A DNA stretch of 64,000 bases, from contig JAEOAD010000015.1 of assembly GCA_036365145.1 (NCBI GenBank), forward strand, positions 12,517,501 through 12,581,500, given 5' to 3'. Position 1 is the stretch's first letter, and each line of letters begins with the position of its first letter. The notes under the pieces are model-generated. The model saw nothing but the letters and a program-made list of their open reading frames with translations. It was not told the origin of the DNA and ran no database searches. The DNA comes from Orientallactaga sibirica (Eukaryota; Chordata; Mammalia; Rodentia; Dipodidae). Below are positions 11,181 to 22,201 of this stretch, one piece after another. Made by a program: the position numbers and the translations under genes.

Positions 11181-11566
11181 AATTGTACTGCAGATGCAGG
11201 CAGTCTTGTGCCCATGCCTCTGAACCTTGGGTGTAGGGTCCCATTAACTTTCTTGCTCAGCTTTTCTTTTGCTAATCTATTGTTAATAAAGTGTAAGATT
11301 TTCCTTTTCTTCTTTTTCTTCCTCTCTCCTTCATTTCTTTCTTCCTTCCCTCCTTTTTTCCTCATTCACTCATACTCATAGAGCGCATTCACTCTGCTAC
11401 CTTCTTGCTGCCATGGAGATGTGAGGTCCAGGTGTCTTTTCTTGCCATGCTTTCCCTGCCATGATGAAGCTTCCCCTCAAAATGGTAAGCTGGAAATAAA
11501 TTCCTTCCATATGTTGCTTATGGTCAGGTGTTTTGTCTCAGTGACTAGAAAGTAACTTCTACACAT
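11181..11566 (+). mobile_element. MaLR-type LTR, 3' part
   Basis: Shares GCAGGCAGTCTTGTGCCCATGCC and the following TC-rich tract (about 11310-11360) with the inverse copy at 6985-7407. It continues into the LTR 3' half: TGCCATGATGAAGCTTCCCC, the AAATAAATTCC poly(A) signal region at about 11493, and TCAGGTGTTTTGTCTCAGTGA, ending AAGTAACTTCTACACA. Confidence 0.75.
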
Positions 11567-11733
11567 GTAGCATCCATTGTTTGTTTTTTAAAGAAGACTA
11601 GGTATACTATTAACAGATGGAATAGGTTATGAAATGAAAAATATTGGTTACTTAAAAGGACAGTAAAATGACCAATCCAGCAAGGAGGCATGATCATAAA
11701 TAACATTCACAAAATCACAGAGCTTCACAAAAC

Positions 11734-12265
11734 ATTGTGGTATGCAGAATCATCCCACCACCATCCAAAAGACATCATAATCCTTAGAACCCATGAAAAT
11801 AATTTACATGTTAGATAGTAAAGAGAAATGAAGATTTCAAATGAAATTCTGGTTATAAATTATTTGACATTATAATAAGAAGGTAAATTATCCTGAATAC
11901 GTAGAGGTGGGTACAATGTGATCACGTGGCCCTTTAAAATGTAATGTGGAAGCAGAAGATATGGGACAAAAGAAAAGCAGGAAAAATTCACACCATGAAA
12001 GAATTTAACCTGTCATTTCTTGCTTTGAAGATAGAGAAAAAGAGCCTTGTGCCAAGGAATGCAGAAAGCCTGCAGAAGCCAGAGATAGACTCACTTAACA
12101 GACATCTATTAATAGAGGGCCCCAGAACTTCTGCCTATGGAATTGAATTCTGACAAGAACCTGACACAGATTTACTGACACCATGATTTTAGCCCACTGA
12201 GATCCATCTGAGACTTTGGGCCCACAGTTATAATGTAATAAATATGTATTATATTAAGATGCTAA
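11734..12265 (+). mobile_element. Ancient MLT-type MaLR LTR (or similar old LTR)
   Basis: Order of features fits old mammalian MaLR LTRs: GTGGTATGCAGAATCATCCC start, GGTGGGTACAATGTGATCAC, GCTTTGAAGATAGAGAAAAAG, GCCAAGGAATGCAGAAAGCC, TTTAGCCCACTGAGATCCAT, then TAATAAATATG near the end. Diverged; the exact subfamily cannot be fixed by eye. Confidence 0.6.
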
Positions 12266-13072
12266 ATTTATGAAAAATTTTAATGCAACATAGGGAACAA
12301 CTACTTACCGGAAACAAAAAGTATTCGAGCTGGAAGAGGGAAGTACAAATTCATAATCAGAGCTGAGAATTCAACAACATGTCTATCCTCCAGAATTTAT
12401 AGATAGAACTACTTGATAGAGTAGAGTAATTAAATATAACTTTTAATAGGAATTGAATATATACAGAACCCTCTACTGAACACTTGCTGAATACTTGAAC
12501 TCCCCCATAGGAATATTCACAGATTATTATCCCTAAACTTGAGTTGTTGAATGCAGGTAGGTCCCCAAGTAAAGAAAATAACAAGACAGATTATTTTTTA
12601 TTATGTGAAAAAACTCAACTTATCTGGTTCCATCTGTAATGGGTAGGTTTAGTATTAGTCTCCTTTTAAAGTTGAAGTAATATGCTTCAGCCTTTCTTAT
12701 TTAGTCAGACATGCCATAAGAGTTGATCCAGAAAACAGTGTTTTCCAGTGGAGAGATGAGCAATGTCTAAGGCAACTCTTAGTATAGCCCCAGCTCTCAA
12801 GCACAGACCAGTTCTTCCTGTGGGGTCTGTCGACTGCTGTCCATCCCTCACTGGGTATTCCTTTTGGATGATATCCTTGGAAAATATTCACATTGATCTT
12901 TGCTTTTCAAAGGAGCCAAAGTTAAAACCTGACCTTGAGCTCAAGTAACTTCTAATATGTCACATATGGAGGCAGGGAGATAAAGCAGAGCCCGAGGTTG
13001 AGAGAAGCCATCATCCTGCCAAAGCAGTCATCTCTATAGCCCTGATGATAATACCAGTAACTCTGCATGCTA
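12266..13072. other. Unique sequence, no gene seen
   Basis: No repeat recognised. Short overlapping frames on both strands around 12697-12948 (about 60 codons) have no recognisable similarity. Confidence 0.55.
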
Positions 13073-13113
13073 GTGAAGTGCTGGGATTAAAGGCATGAGC
13101 CACCACACCTGGC
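13073..13113 (-). repeat. B1 SINE fragment (5' end only)
   Basis: Only the reverse of the B1 head remains: GTGCTGGGATTAAAGGCATG followed by AGCCACCACACCTGGC. Confidence 0.8.
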
Positions 13114-13140
13114 AAGATAGATATACTGCTTTTTTTAAGC

Positions 13141-13378
13141 TTTTTAATTTCATTTATTTATATTTATTTATTTATTTTTATTTATTTGCAGGGAGAGAGA
13201 GATAGAGAGGAGATAGACAGACTGAGAATAGGCATGTCAGGGCCTCTAGCCACTGCAAATGAACTCCAGATGCATGTGCCCCCTTGTTCATCTGGCTTAT
13301 ATGGGTACTGGGGAATTGAACCCAGGTCCTTTGGCTTTACAGGCAACCTCCTTAACTGCTAAGCCATCTCTCCAGCCC
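13141..13378 (-). repeat. B2-like SINE
   Basis: Starts with a long TTTA/TTTATT tail (reverse of AAATAA), a GAGA-rich segment, CACTGCAAATGAACTCCAGA, GAACCCAGGTCCTTTGGC (reverse B-box region) and the end GCTAAGCCATCTCTCCAGCCC. Confidence 0.92.
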
Positions 13379-15447
13379 ATATTCTTAAAATTAATTCCAA
13401 TTTCATTAATCATTCTTCTTCCAGCATATGTATGCCAAGTTTGCTTCTATTCCAGATGAAGACATATCCTAGGAGTAAGGTATTTATCATAGAACTTGAC
13501 CATTTAGCTGAATCTTCCAACCAGAAACTCACAAAATCATAGAACAGACACTTTCTTCTATAAGCCTTATGCATTTCATTTAGATTTCTGTCCATTTGAT
13601 TTTCAGTGGCAACTATCAGAATACCAAGATAGTTCATCACACATAGGCTTCAGTAATCTTAGTAACATCTTCTTCCTCTATCAAATATTTAAAAATACAA
13701 CTTGCTAATTCCCTGGAAAATAATGACAATACAGTGCAATTTCTGATGTAGGTTTATCTTATATGTATATTCTAAAATATTATCCTTTTACCAGATCTTA
13801 CCTGTTCTTTACTTCTTAATATGTACAAGAACCCAACACTTTGCTCACACCAGAACGATATGAAGAGAATTTCTTTTTTTCCATATACATACTTATTCAG
13901 AAAAATATTTTACTTATGCCTTTTAATTTCATTATATTTAACAAATATTAATCACATAATCATCTATGGCATATATCTAACTCCAACATTCTTAAGACAA
14001 ACTACTAATACTTTTCCAATGGTACCTAGATATTATGTGGGCCCAAACAAGGACTGTTAGTTGCATGAAAACTCAAACATTTCAATCTAGGTATTGGCAA
14101 GGAGGATTAAGCACAATTATGGGAAAATTATAATAAACAATAACTCAGAGTTTTTGAGAAACATTATATATACATGAAACTCCTGGGGATGATAATTCAA
14201 TTATTTCTAAGAGAAGTTTGTACTAGTTTTAAACTGTTTTATATTATATTATAGACTGTATTCATCTTAGAGATTATGTGATTTTTGGCTTTTCTTGTGG
14301 TCACTCAGAAACATTCAAATAATGGTGTGAACTTATTGGAACATTTCTCTCCTAATCTCACTGGAAAAGTATAAAGTTTTAAATGACCTATTTATGGTTC
14401 TCAAAAATTTGATTTAGGGTGGGAAATATTAGACTAAGCTACATTTTTGTAGTCAAAAAGCACATACCAAAAAGAAGACAGTCTTTAAAAATTAGGAACA
14501 TGGGGTAAAAAAATGAAATGGAATCCAAAATCTTGCAAAGAGTCAAGCAGAGACAATATCCTTAGCCCACCCTATTCCCACCAAGAGATTTTCAAGGGCC
14601 TTTGCTTAAAGGACTCTCATTCAAATAGGTGGTCTTTCTAATAAAGTTACGATAATGCAGCTAAAGCAAAAATCAAGCAATCAGTGAAAGTGGATCATCT
14701 TTTTCTTCTGTACAAATATAGGACTTCCCTCAACTCCAGCTGTTTGATTTTGTTGACTTTGAAGACAGTCATTAGAAGATGAGTAACACCAATCTTTCCA
14801 TTTTAAGGCCTGTAAATTCTTTCCTTGTGGCCTTCCCATTAAAATCATCCAAGAACAATACACATCTCAATTACCCTCTGGGCTCCAGGTCCAAATCTAC
14901 ATAGCATTCCATTTCAGGAAATTAGCTTCTTCTGGTTTTTACTCACATAGAACCATTTAAATATATTTACCCAGACTCCATTGCACAAGCAAAACCTAAT
15001 TTTCTTAAGTAAACAATAAAACACTTGCATACATGAAACTTGGTTTTCTTGTGGTTGTTTTCCAAGATTCTACAACAAAACCAGCATAGGTATTGCTGCC
15101 ATTGTCTGGCTCAGTTAATGCAGCCATTGGTGAAACTGGAATAATGTATCAGTGCCAGATAATTTTGCTCAGAGTAAAGGTCAATGCTGTTCTAAATTCT
15201 CCATAAGAAGGCAATTGCCAACAAATAATGTGATTTATCTCTGAGGAAAGATTAGGGAGAGAGGGATCGGGTAATGAGGAAAGACAGAAGAGTGTACATG
15301 AGTCAAATTTTGGAAAAGTCTGAATAAATAATAATCAAGCTAATGGCAACTAGAAGGGAACACCCTGATGATTCTGGACCAGTAATGCCTTAGAAAAAAC
15401 ATAACTAGATTGGGTTTTCAGAGTTCAGTGTTTAGAACTGAACTTCT

Positions 15448-15449
<2 letters not shown>
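13379..15449. other. Unique sequence; repeat-free stretch at 15050-15260
   Basis: No repeats or exons identified over about 2 kb. 15050-15260 has balanced composition and motif-like words: CATTGTCT at 15100 (SOX type), CCATTGG at 15124 (CCAAT type, reverse), AAAGGTCA at 15177 (nuclear-receptor half site). These words also occur by chance. Confidence 0.45.
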
Positions 15450-15483
<34 letters not shown>

Positions 15484-15504
15484 GGAAATAGAGAGAGAGA
15501 GAGA
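15450..15504. repeat. (CA)n and (GA)n microsatellites
   Basis: About 15 CA repeats at 15450-15480, then a short GA run at about 15490-15503, directly upstream of a SINE. Confidence 0.95.
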
Positions 15505-15521
15505 TAAGAATCAGTGCATCT

Positions 15522-15750
15522 AGGCTGGAGAGATGGCTTAGCAGTTAAGGCACTTGCTTGCAAAGCCAAAGGACTCAGGCTTGATTCTTCAGTGCCTATT
15601 TAAGGCCAGATGCACAAGGTGTCACATGCATCTATTTACAGTTTGTTTCTAGTGGCTACAGGCCTTGGTGCACTCATTCTATCTCTCCCCCTCTCTCTTT
15701 TCTGCCTCGTTCTTTCTTTCAAATAATTAATAAAAATTAAAAAAAAAAGA
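15522..15750 (+). repeat. B2-like SINE
   Basis: GGCTGGAGAGATGGCTTAGC head, GCCAGATGCACAAGG body, CT-rich stretch and an A-rich tail ending at about 15748. AAGAATCAG at 15506-15514 and again at 15747-15755 is the likely target-site duplication; the second copy is cut by the next SINE. Confidence 0.9.
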
Positions 15751-15753
15751 ATC

Positions 15754-15911
15754 AGGGGCTGAAGAGATTGCTTAGTGGTTAAGGCACTTGCCTGAGAAGC
15801 CTAAGGACCCAGGTTCGCTTCTCCAGGTTCCACGTAAGCCAGATGCACAAGGTGGAGCATGCACCTGGAGTTCGTTTGCAGTGGCTAGGGGCCCCAGCAT
15901 GGCCATTGTCT
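15754..15911 (+). repeat. B2-like SINE, 3'-truncated
   Basis: GGGGCTGAAGAGATTGCTTAG head, GGTTCGCTTCTCCAGG, AAGCCAGATGCACAAGGTGG, TTCGTTTGCAGTGGCTAGGG, then a stop at CATTGTCTC. The CT-rich and A tail are missing and L1 3'UTR sequence follows within about 15 bp. Confidence 0.88.
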
Positions 15912-15924
15912 CAAAAGACAGACT

Positions 15925-16330
15925 TCTGTCAGAGTTCTTGGTGACCCACTAAAGGTTAATGGTAAGACCCTACTGTCAAAGACAGCACACATGTGTGAGA
16001 CAAAACATGGAGAGACCTGGCCAGAATCTGGAAGAGGGTCAGGCCCCAGACAGTTAGCTAGTCTAGTGCCAGAGGGTACTACACAAGCAACTGGGGGAAA
16101 ATGGCCAACATCTGTCCAAACAATTCGCAGTCTAAGCTACCCAGCAGGAAACAACCTGACGTAATGCTCAAATAAGTGCAGTAGTGGCAAACAGCCATGG
16201 TGGGTAACCAACTGCTCTTGATTTGGCTAATAGATCCACTCAGTGGAATGGAACACATTGCTGGAACTGGGAAATAGGTCAAAACCAGGTACACAAAATT
16301 AAAAATGAACTGTTAAATAAAGAGAAAAAT
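15925..16330 (+). mobile_element. L1 3'UTR fragment, plus orientation
   Basis: Counterpart of the minus-strand copy at 21330-21890. Shared blocks (one in reverse) include TAAAGGTTAATGGTAAGACC and CCATGGTGGGTAACCAACTG followed by GCTAATAGATCCACTCAGTG. TGTCAAAGACAGCACACATG also follows the L1 ORF2 tail at 8470, which links this repeat to L1. Confidence 0.7.
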
Positions 16331-16618
16331 CAAGAGTTGATGTTGCCTGCAATTAGATAGTGGGGAGAAATATTTATCTTTTTATCTTTTGTAATTCTTT
16401 AAACTCTGTCCAAGCTACTAATAAATTAAATTATTAGTTAAATAATTAAATTATTAATTAAATAATTAAGGAATTAGACTATCATCCTATAGCAATGAGC
16501 AGTACCCTAAAAAAGATCTACTTTGAAGCATGTGGGGAGGTGGATGATAAGTTGACTCACATTGTCTCTGACTTTGGTGATATGTCCGTGATCATGTTAC
16601 ATACATGAACAAAGAGTG
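16331..16618. repeat. AT-rich spacer with TAATTAAA-type repeats at 16420-16466
   Basis: Near-palindromic alternating runs of TTAAATTATTAGTTAAATAA type. Otherwise unassigned. Confidence 0.6.
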
Positions 16619-16967
16619 TGTTGTGGTTTGATTCATGTGTCCCCCATAAACTTAGGTGTTCTGCATGCTAGGTTCCCAGCTGATGGAGATTTGGGAATTA
16701 ATGCCCTCTGGAGGCAGTGTATTGTTTGGGGTGGGATTATGGGTATTATATCCAGCATCCCCTTGCCAGTGTTTGGCACACTCTCCTATTGCTATTGTCT
16801 GCCGCATGTTGGCCTGGGGGTGATGTCCACCCTCTGCTCATGCCATCGTTTTCCCCTGCCATCTTGGAGCTTCCCCTTGAGTCTGTAAGCCAAAATAAAC
16901 CTCCTTTTCCCAAAGAGCTGCTCTTGGTCAGGTGATTTCTGCCAGCACTGCGAACCTGACTGCAACA
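16619..16967 (+). mobile_element. Well-preserved 349-bp solo LTR, MaLR-like
   Basis: Begins TGTTGTGGTTTGATTCATGT and ends CGAACCTGACTGCAACA, the TG...CA boundaries of an LTR. Inside are TCCCCCATAAACTTAGGTG, TTGGCACACTCTCCTATTGC, GGGGTGATGTCCACCCTCTG, and AAGCCAAAATAAACC with an AATAAA signal at about 16894. AGAG lies next to both ends if the start is placed at 16617, a possible short target duplication. No internal region, so a recombined solo LTR. It looks younger than the other LTRs here and related to 37061-37463. Confidence 0.85.
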
Positions 16968-18821
16968 GAGTTGCAGTGTGACTGTGATTATTTAGCGGTT
17001 GTTTAAAGTAGAAGATTATCTAATTGGCTCTTAACTAATGAAATGAATTTAATTCGCAGTAGATTTCAACGAGAGTCAAACCCTGAAGGCATGTAGGGCA
17101 CATGAAGGTTCCTCACAATAAACTCTAGTCTTTGGCCCACAACTGGAAAGAAGATACAAATAACTGAATTCTACCAACAGCATGAATAAGCAAGAGTGGA
17201 GGTAGAACTCACCTGACTGATATCTTGATTCTGGTCTCAGGAAACTCGGTCATGTTGGGTCACACTTCTGCCCTATAGAGCAGTAAGATAATAAATGTGT
17301 TAAGAAAATACATTAGCAGCAATTCATTTTGTGTTGGTAGGTAACTCATGCATGCATCAACAGGTATTCTTGTGTAATAAAGAAAAGACAGATAATATAT
17401 GCTTCATGGTGAAAGAATATAAAACCTAAAGGAACCAAACAGAAAATACAGACCAAATTAGTTCTAACGAAGCTGCTCCAATCAGGAATCAAATTATAGG
17501 GAACTGGAGGGCAGAGGAACACATTGAATTGTACCACACCTGCTCCATCAGCAAAATTCAGACTACGGGGAAGAATTAACAGCAAATGTACAGGTTCTTC
17601 CACTGGTTAACTGTAAGGGAAATGTGGAAAGATGATGATATAGATTAACAGATAAGTAAAAGATGCAGTTAGTCAATTTTACAGGAGAAGACTACCAAGA
17701 TCATCTTGTAATGAGTACTGTAAACCATAAATCAATACAAAAAGGGAATTAACAGTAAATTAGTAATTACTTCAGCAGGGGAGTAAGGGAAGGAGCTGTG
17801 ACTGGCATCGAACCAAGAAAGACTTCTGTGGTGGGAAAGAGGTAGCAAAGTTTGGGGAAAACTTTCTTGAAGTTAACTTGCAATGAGCATTTGTTGAATG
17901 AGTTATGAATATCAAGGATTTGTACCATCATTACCACAGAGACCTCAGTTCATTCTTTTGTCATCTACCACGGACCTCCAAAGCTCAGCTCCACAGCTGG
18001 GGCTCTTCACCATTGTACCGCTGAGTGTGAAAGGGGAATTTGAAGTTAGAATTTGAAATGTGTATAAAATTCCTACTATAAAATAATATTATTTCCAGAA
18101 GTCCCAAATTATTACAATTTGGTTTTCAATTCAAAGGGAAATAGAGGGAAAAATAAAACTAAGATCCTATAGACACAAAATTTCTCAATGGGTCCCAGAT
18201 ATCTCACAATGAAAAAAAAAATAGCATCTGTACATTGAATAGAGAGCATGTAGCCTAGCTGACACTGGCTATTCTAAATAGGCATTAGGATAAATGAAGA
18301 AACAAACAAATCCATGTTTATATCAACCATTGTTGCAGGAAATTTCACAAGCCCTCATAATCTCAGAGGTATAAGTCATTGTGATTAAATTTCATCTGAA
18401 TGTTTTATGGGTTTATCAAAATAGTACCAGCCAGAACATATGGTCATTTCTGCCCATTATAACCCAGTTAGAATCCTAGCTGCCTTTTGTGATTAAGGCT
18501 TGCTGGATAATTGGAATTTCTAAGATGATATTTTGAGTTCATGAGTACATATGGATCTTAACATATTCTTAAAATACTAGGCATTCATCAACACAAGGTA
18601 CCAGAATCTGAGCATACAATTTATACCAGACATGGAAGTCTAAGGGAGCCCCTTTCTTCAGAGAGCTCACATCTAATTACAGCTCTTTTCTGAACTTCAT
18701 TTTCCCTTTAGTAAATGAAGAGACTGCATTCTTTAATGCAATTTCCAAGGATTCACAGTGGAAACTGCCTTCTTTTCCACTGATCTATACTTATTTGCAT
18801 ACAAAGAATGAGGCTTGATTA
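16968..18821. other. Mostly unique; weak MIR-like scrap near 17975-18030
   Basis: No exon or RNA gene. GCTCAGCTCCACAGCTGGGG plus CTCTTCACCATTGTACCGCT loosely resembles the MIR 3' end. The rest is unassigned. The 85-codon minus frame at 17346 matches nothing known. Confidence 0.45.
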
Positions 18822-19540
18822 TATTTCAAATTTTGTTTTACTGTTTCTCTCCCCACCTTTGCCTGCCCCCTGTGTTGTGCCCCACCTTAGTCTGCTTTTT
18901 GCTTTCATACTATATGTCTCCTCCTGTTCTCCTCTCCCTTTCTCATCACCTCTTATTCCTGTCTCATGATCTCCCATTTTCATTCATAATCTGTACTCAA
19001 TCCTACATCCCATTATTTACTTATATACAAATGTCAAAAGATATAATCTACAAATAAGAAAGAATATCTCATTATGTCTTTCTGGACCTGCGGGTATCAC
19101 ACTTAATATGTTGTAATTCCTCTCATTTTTTCTGCAAATTTCATAATTTTATTTTCTTTAAAAGTTGAATAAAATTCCATTTTGAATATATACCATATTT
19201 TTATTGTCAATCATCAATTGATGGGCATCTAAATGAAAAGATCAGCAATGAACAGACATATGCAAGTATCTCTCTGGTAAGATACTGAGTCCTTTGTGTA
19301 TATGCCCAGGAGTGGTATAATTGGGTTATAGAACTGGATTTAATTTCTAGCTTTATGAGAAACTTCCACACTGGTTTCCATATTGACTGCACCAGTTTAC
19401 ACTCCCTCCAACAGAGAATAAAGGTTACCCTTTTCTCACTATCCTCTCATTTGCTGTCAGTTTTCTTCATCAAAATGTTCTGCTAGCTACAGAATATTCT
19501 TTTGTAATATTCTTCTGATCCTTGGTAAGGTTTCGTGGTA
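18822..19540 (-). pseudogene. LINE-1 ORF2 C-terminal region and 3' end, minus strand
   Basis: In reverse, 19080-19440 is the L1 ORF2 tail: AGTTTACACTCCCTCCAACAG, ACTTCCACACTGGTTTCCAT, TTGATGGGCATCTAAATG. The minus frame at 19207-19392 reads WKPVWKFLIKLEIKS, then shifts out of the IPLLGIYP frame. 18822-19060 is pyrimidine-rich, as in an L1 3'UTR read in reverse. Frameshifted and truncated; non-functional. Confidence 0.8.
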
Positions 19541-19785
19541 AAGTATTGATGCTGGTTCATGTGTAGCACTAGAACTCAGGGGTGGTACCTCCCTCTCCAG
19601 GGGTATGAGGTGGTCTCTAGTGCTCTAACTGATGTTACCCACAGAGACTTCTGCTTAGAGCTGCACCTAGTCCTTCTATGCATTGACTTGTCTCTCCTGC
19701 ATGGACTAGGTGGGTGTAATCTTCTTTTCTTTTCTTCTTGCTTTTTTTTTTTTTTTTTAAATGTGGAGCAAAAAAGCATGTGTGA
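19541..19785. other. Short unassigned spacer with T run at 19742-19758
   Basis: May include more decayed L1 sequence; the T run is probably an old retroposon tail. No element assigned. Confidence 0.4.
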
Positions 19786-20031
19786 AGGGCTGAGAAGATG
19801 GCTGAGAGGTTAAGGCATTTGCCTGTGTAGCCTAACTACCAAGGTTCCATCCCCTAGTCCTACATACAGCTGAATGCACAAAGTGGCACATGTATCTGGA
19901 GTTCGTTTGCAGCTGCTAAAGGTCCTGATGAACCCTCTATTCATATTCCCTCTCTCTCTCTCTCACTCTCTGTCTATCCCTCCCTTCATTTTTTTCTCCC
20001 ATTTGCTTGCAAATAAATCTATTACATATGT
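19786..20031 (+). repeat. B2-like SINE, diverged
   Basis: AGGGCTGAGAAGATGGCTGAG head, GAATGCACAAAGTGGCACAT, GAGTTCGTTTGCAGCTGC, a CT-rich run at about 19945-19985, and a tail ending AAATAAATCTATTA. Substitutions throughout suggest an older copy. Confidence 0.85.
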
Positions 20032-20530
20032 TTTTTTAATGTGTGAAACTGCAGAAAAGAATAGCAGAATTTCCAGGAGAGGCATCCTTCACCAAGTAGA
20101 GAAGCATCCAACCTTTCTGAGTTCATCTGTGATCCATTCTCCCTACAAACCTGGACTCATCCCATGGTCCTTCTCTCTTCACTCACACACTTTTTCTTCA
20201 GAGCATTGTGCACATCACTGGTAGTATGATACCTTTAGGTTTGCGCCTTCATTGCTGTTTGTGGCACAGTTTCATTGACCATCTTTGAGGATGAAATCAA
20301 ATCAAATGGTCTCTGTGTTGATTAGTGAACAAATGGTCAGGAAATGAGAGCAAGACCCTGTAGCTCTGTGGGGGACTAGAGAGGAATACTGTTTTCTTCT
20401 CACAGTGGGATTTTTTCCCATTACTATTTTGAAGTTTATTGTAATAGTCTTAATTATTTTCAAAAACTGTCATTGAGAGCATTCTTAGAGTGCAGTCAGT
20501 GTTACTTGACTTGAACTTGAACTATTTTGT
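20032..20530. other. Unassigned sequence
   Basis: No repeat or gene confirmed. A faint L2-like segment around 20100-20230 could not be supported. Confidence 0.4.
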
Positions 20531-20658
20531 CTTTGTCTCTCTTTTAAGATAATTTTGGTATGTCAAATTTGATTAGGAATACAGATGTATTGAGAGAAAA
20601 ACAAATTAGGCTACAAAAATACAATCCTTTTGTTTTTGTAAAAAGTTCTAAAAGCATG
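20531..20658 (+). repeat. Left arm of an L1-derived inverted repeat
   Basis: Near reverse complement of 21513-21637, with about 85% match by eye. Shared words are AAGATAATTTTGGTATGTCA, AGATGTATTGAGAGAAAAA and CTTTTGTTTT. Since the right arm is part of minus-strand L1 3'UTR, this arm is an L1 scrap in plus orientation. Confidence 0.75.
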
Positions 20659-20730
20659 TCTGGAGGGAGGCCAGGCTGGCTGTTAACACTGGTAACCTCC
20701 CTTGGAGATATTGGTTTTATAGTCTTCAAG

Positions 20731-20842
20731 CCCAGGCTACTTTAAACTCACTCTGTAGCCCAGGCTGGCTTCAAATTCATGGCAACCCCCCTATCTCAGC
20801 CTGCTGCTTGCTGGGATTATAGATGTGAGCCATCCCTCTTGG
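20731..20842 (-). repeat. B1-like SINE, diverged
   Basis: Reverse of B1: CCCAGGCTACTTTAAACTC, TGTAGCCCAGGCTGGCTTC, TCTCAGCCTGCTGC, GCTGGGATTATAGATGTGAG. Older than most B1 copies here. Confidence 0.75.
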
Positions 20843-20849
20843 TTGTGTT

Positions 20850-21995
20850 TTATTTATTTTTATTTTCAAGTAATTTATTTTTATTTTTATTTATTTAAAA
20901 TTTTCATAGTAGAAACTTTGTATGCACATATCATATGTTGGTACCTTCATTTCCTTCCTCACTCCATGGTGGGTCCCCTTTAGTAGGATTGCTGGGGTTC
21001 AGCATGGAGTTGTGGGCTATGAGTTGTGAGAGCAGCCATCAGTCATTGGGGGCAGGTAATATCTCTGGATATTCCCTCCTACCATGTGGCCTTACATTCT
21101 TTCTGCCCCCTTTTCGTCAAAATCTTCTGAACCTTGGAGGGTGTGCTTCAAGTCTACTTTAGTGTTGAGGTCTCAGCAGCTTCTGAATTTCTGCTTTGTG
21201 CATTTTGAGTAACTTCAGATTCTCCAAAGGAGAGTAAGATCAGGATAGGTTAAAGGGGACAACCATTGTTAATTTAGAGATTTTAATGAGTGCAGCCTCA
21301 CTTCTGGACAAGGACTAGTGGGAGCTTCTCATTGTACTCCATAATCTTGGTCTCCATAGGATTCTGACTTGGTTCCCAGTTCTAGCTATTGGTTCCTTTC
21401 CACTGAGCAGATCTCATAGCCAATCAGAGAGCCATTTGTTACCCACCGAGGCTATGTGGTGGGTGAGGTTACCAATGTCAATGACCAACCAGGCCTCCCC
21501 CCATACCTGTTGCATGCATCTAGCACTTTTTAGGAAAACAAAAGAATGATATTTTGTAGCCTGATTCATTTTTCTCTCAATACATCTATATTCATAATCA
21601 ATTTTGACATACCAAAATTATCTTGAGACAAGGACACACACTATAGCACAGGTGTGTACATCGTGTCAGGATGGTTGCTTTAATATAGCATTGTACCCTG
21701 CTTGTTCACAACGTTGCTGACCATTTTTCCCCAGCAACTCATATAGCACTTTTCATCATTATATGGGCTAACCATCTGTGAACTGGCTTCCGTACAGTTT
21801 CAGCCAGATCCCTCGATGTTCTGTGTCAGCATCTTCTGCAATAGAGTCTTACCTTTTACCTCAGTTGGGTAATCAAGCACTATAAGAGTCTTGTTTGGGG
21901 GACCTCATAGGTCTGTCTGAGCAATAGGTCAAAGTGGGTTGTAACCAAAAGCTGGTATTGGGAGTTACAAGCCAGAGCCAAATGTTTTAGGGATT
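20850..21995 (-). mobile_element. L1 3'UTR, longest copy in the window
   Basis: T-rich left edge (20850-20905) marks the 3' terminus. 20935-21330 matches 9290-9830 and the reverse of 26650-27060. 21330-21470 (ACTTGGTTCCCAGTTCTAGC, TTACCCACCGAGGCTATG) and 21850-21890 (TCTTACCTTTTACCTCAG) match 15925-16330 in reverse. 21513-21637 is the right arm of the inverted repeat. The 5' part is missing. A B2-like SINE is inserted at the right end. Confidence 0.75.
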
Positions 21996-22191
21996 AAAAA
22001 AATATTTTATTTATTTATTTATGTGGGAAAGAGAGAGAGAATGGCTATGCCAAGGCCTCTAACCACTGCAAACAAACTCTAGATGCATGGGCCACCATGT
22101 CAACCTGACTTATGTTGGTACTGTGGAATTGAAGCTGGGTCCTTAGGCTTTGTAGGCAAGCACCTTAACTGCTAAGCCATCACTCCAGCCC
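21996..22191 (-). repeat. B2-like SINE with target-site duplication
   Basis: TATTTTATTTATTTATTT tail, GAGAGAGAGAATGGC, CCAAGGCCTCTAACCACTGC, and the end GCTAAGCCATCACTCCAGCCC. The 7-bp duplication AGGGATT lies at 21989-21995 and 22195-22201. Confidence 0.92.
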
Positions 22192-22201
22192 CCGAGGGAT
22201 T

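Noticed and set aside
10983..11381. 132-codon plus-strand open frame
   Set aside because: Runs from unassigned DNA into an LTR with a TC-rich tract; the Leu/Ser/Phe-rich end is a composition artefact.
15522..15600. tRNA-like A and B boxes suggesting a tRNA gene
   Set aside because: They are the pol III promoter of the B2-like SINE; similar heads recur across the window and are followed by SINE body and tail.
20544..20745. Overlapping frames on both strands as a small gene pair
   Set aside because: They lie in the left arm of the L1-derived inverted repeat and the B1 next to it.
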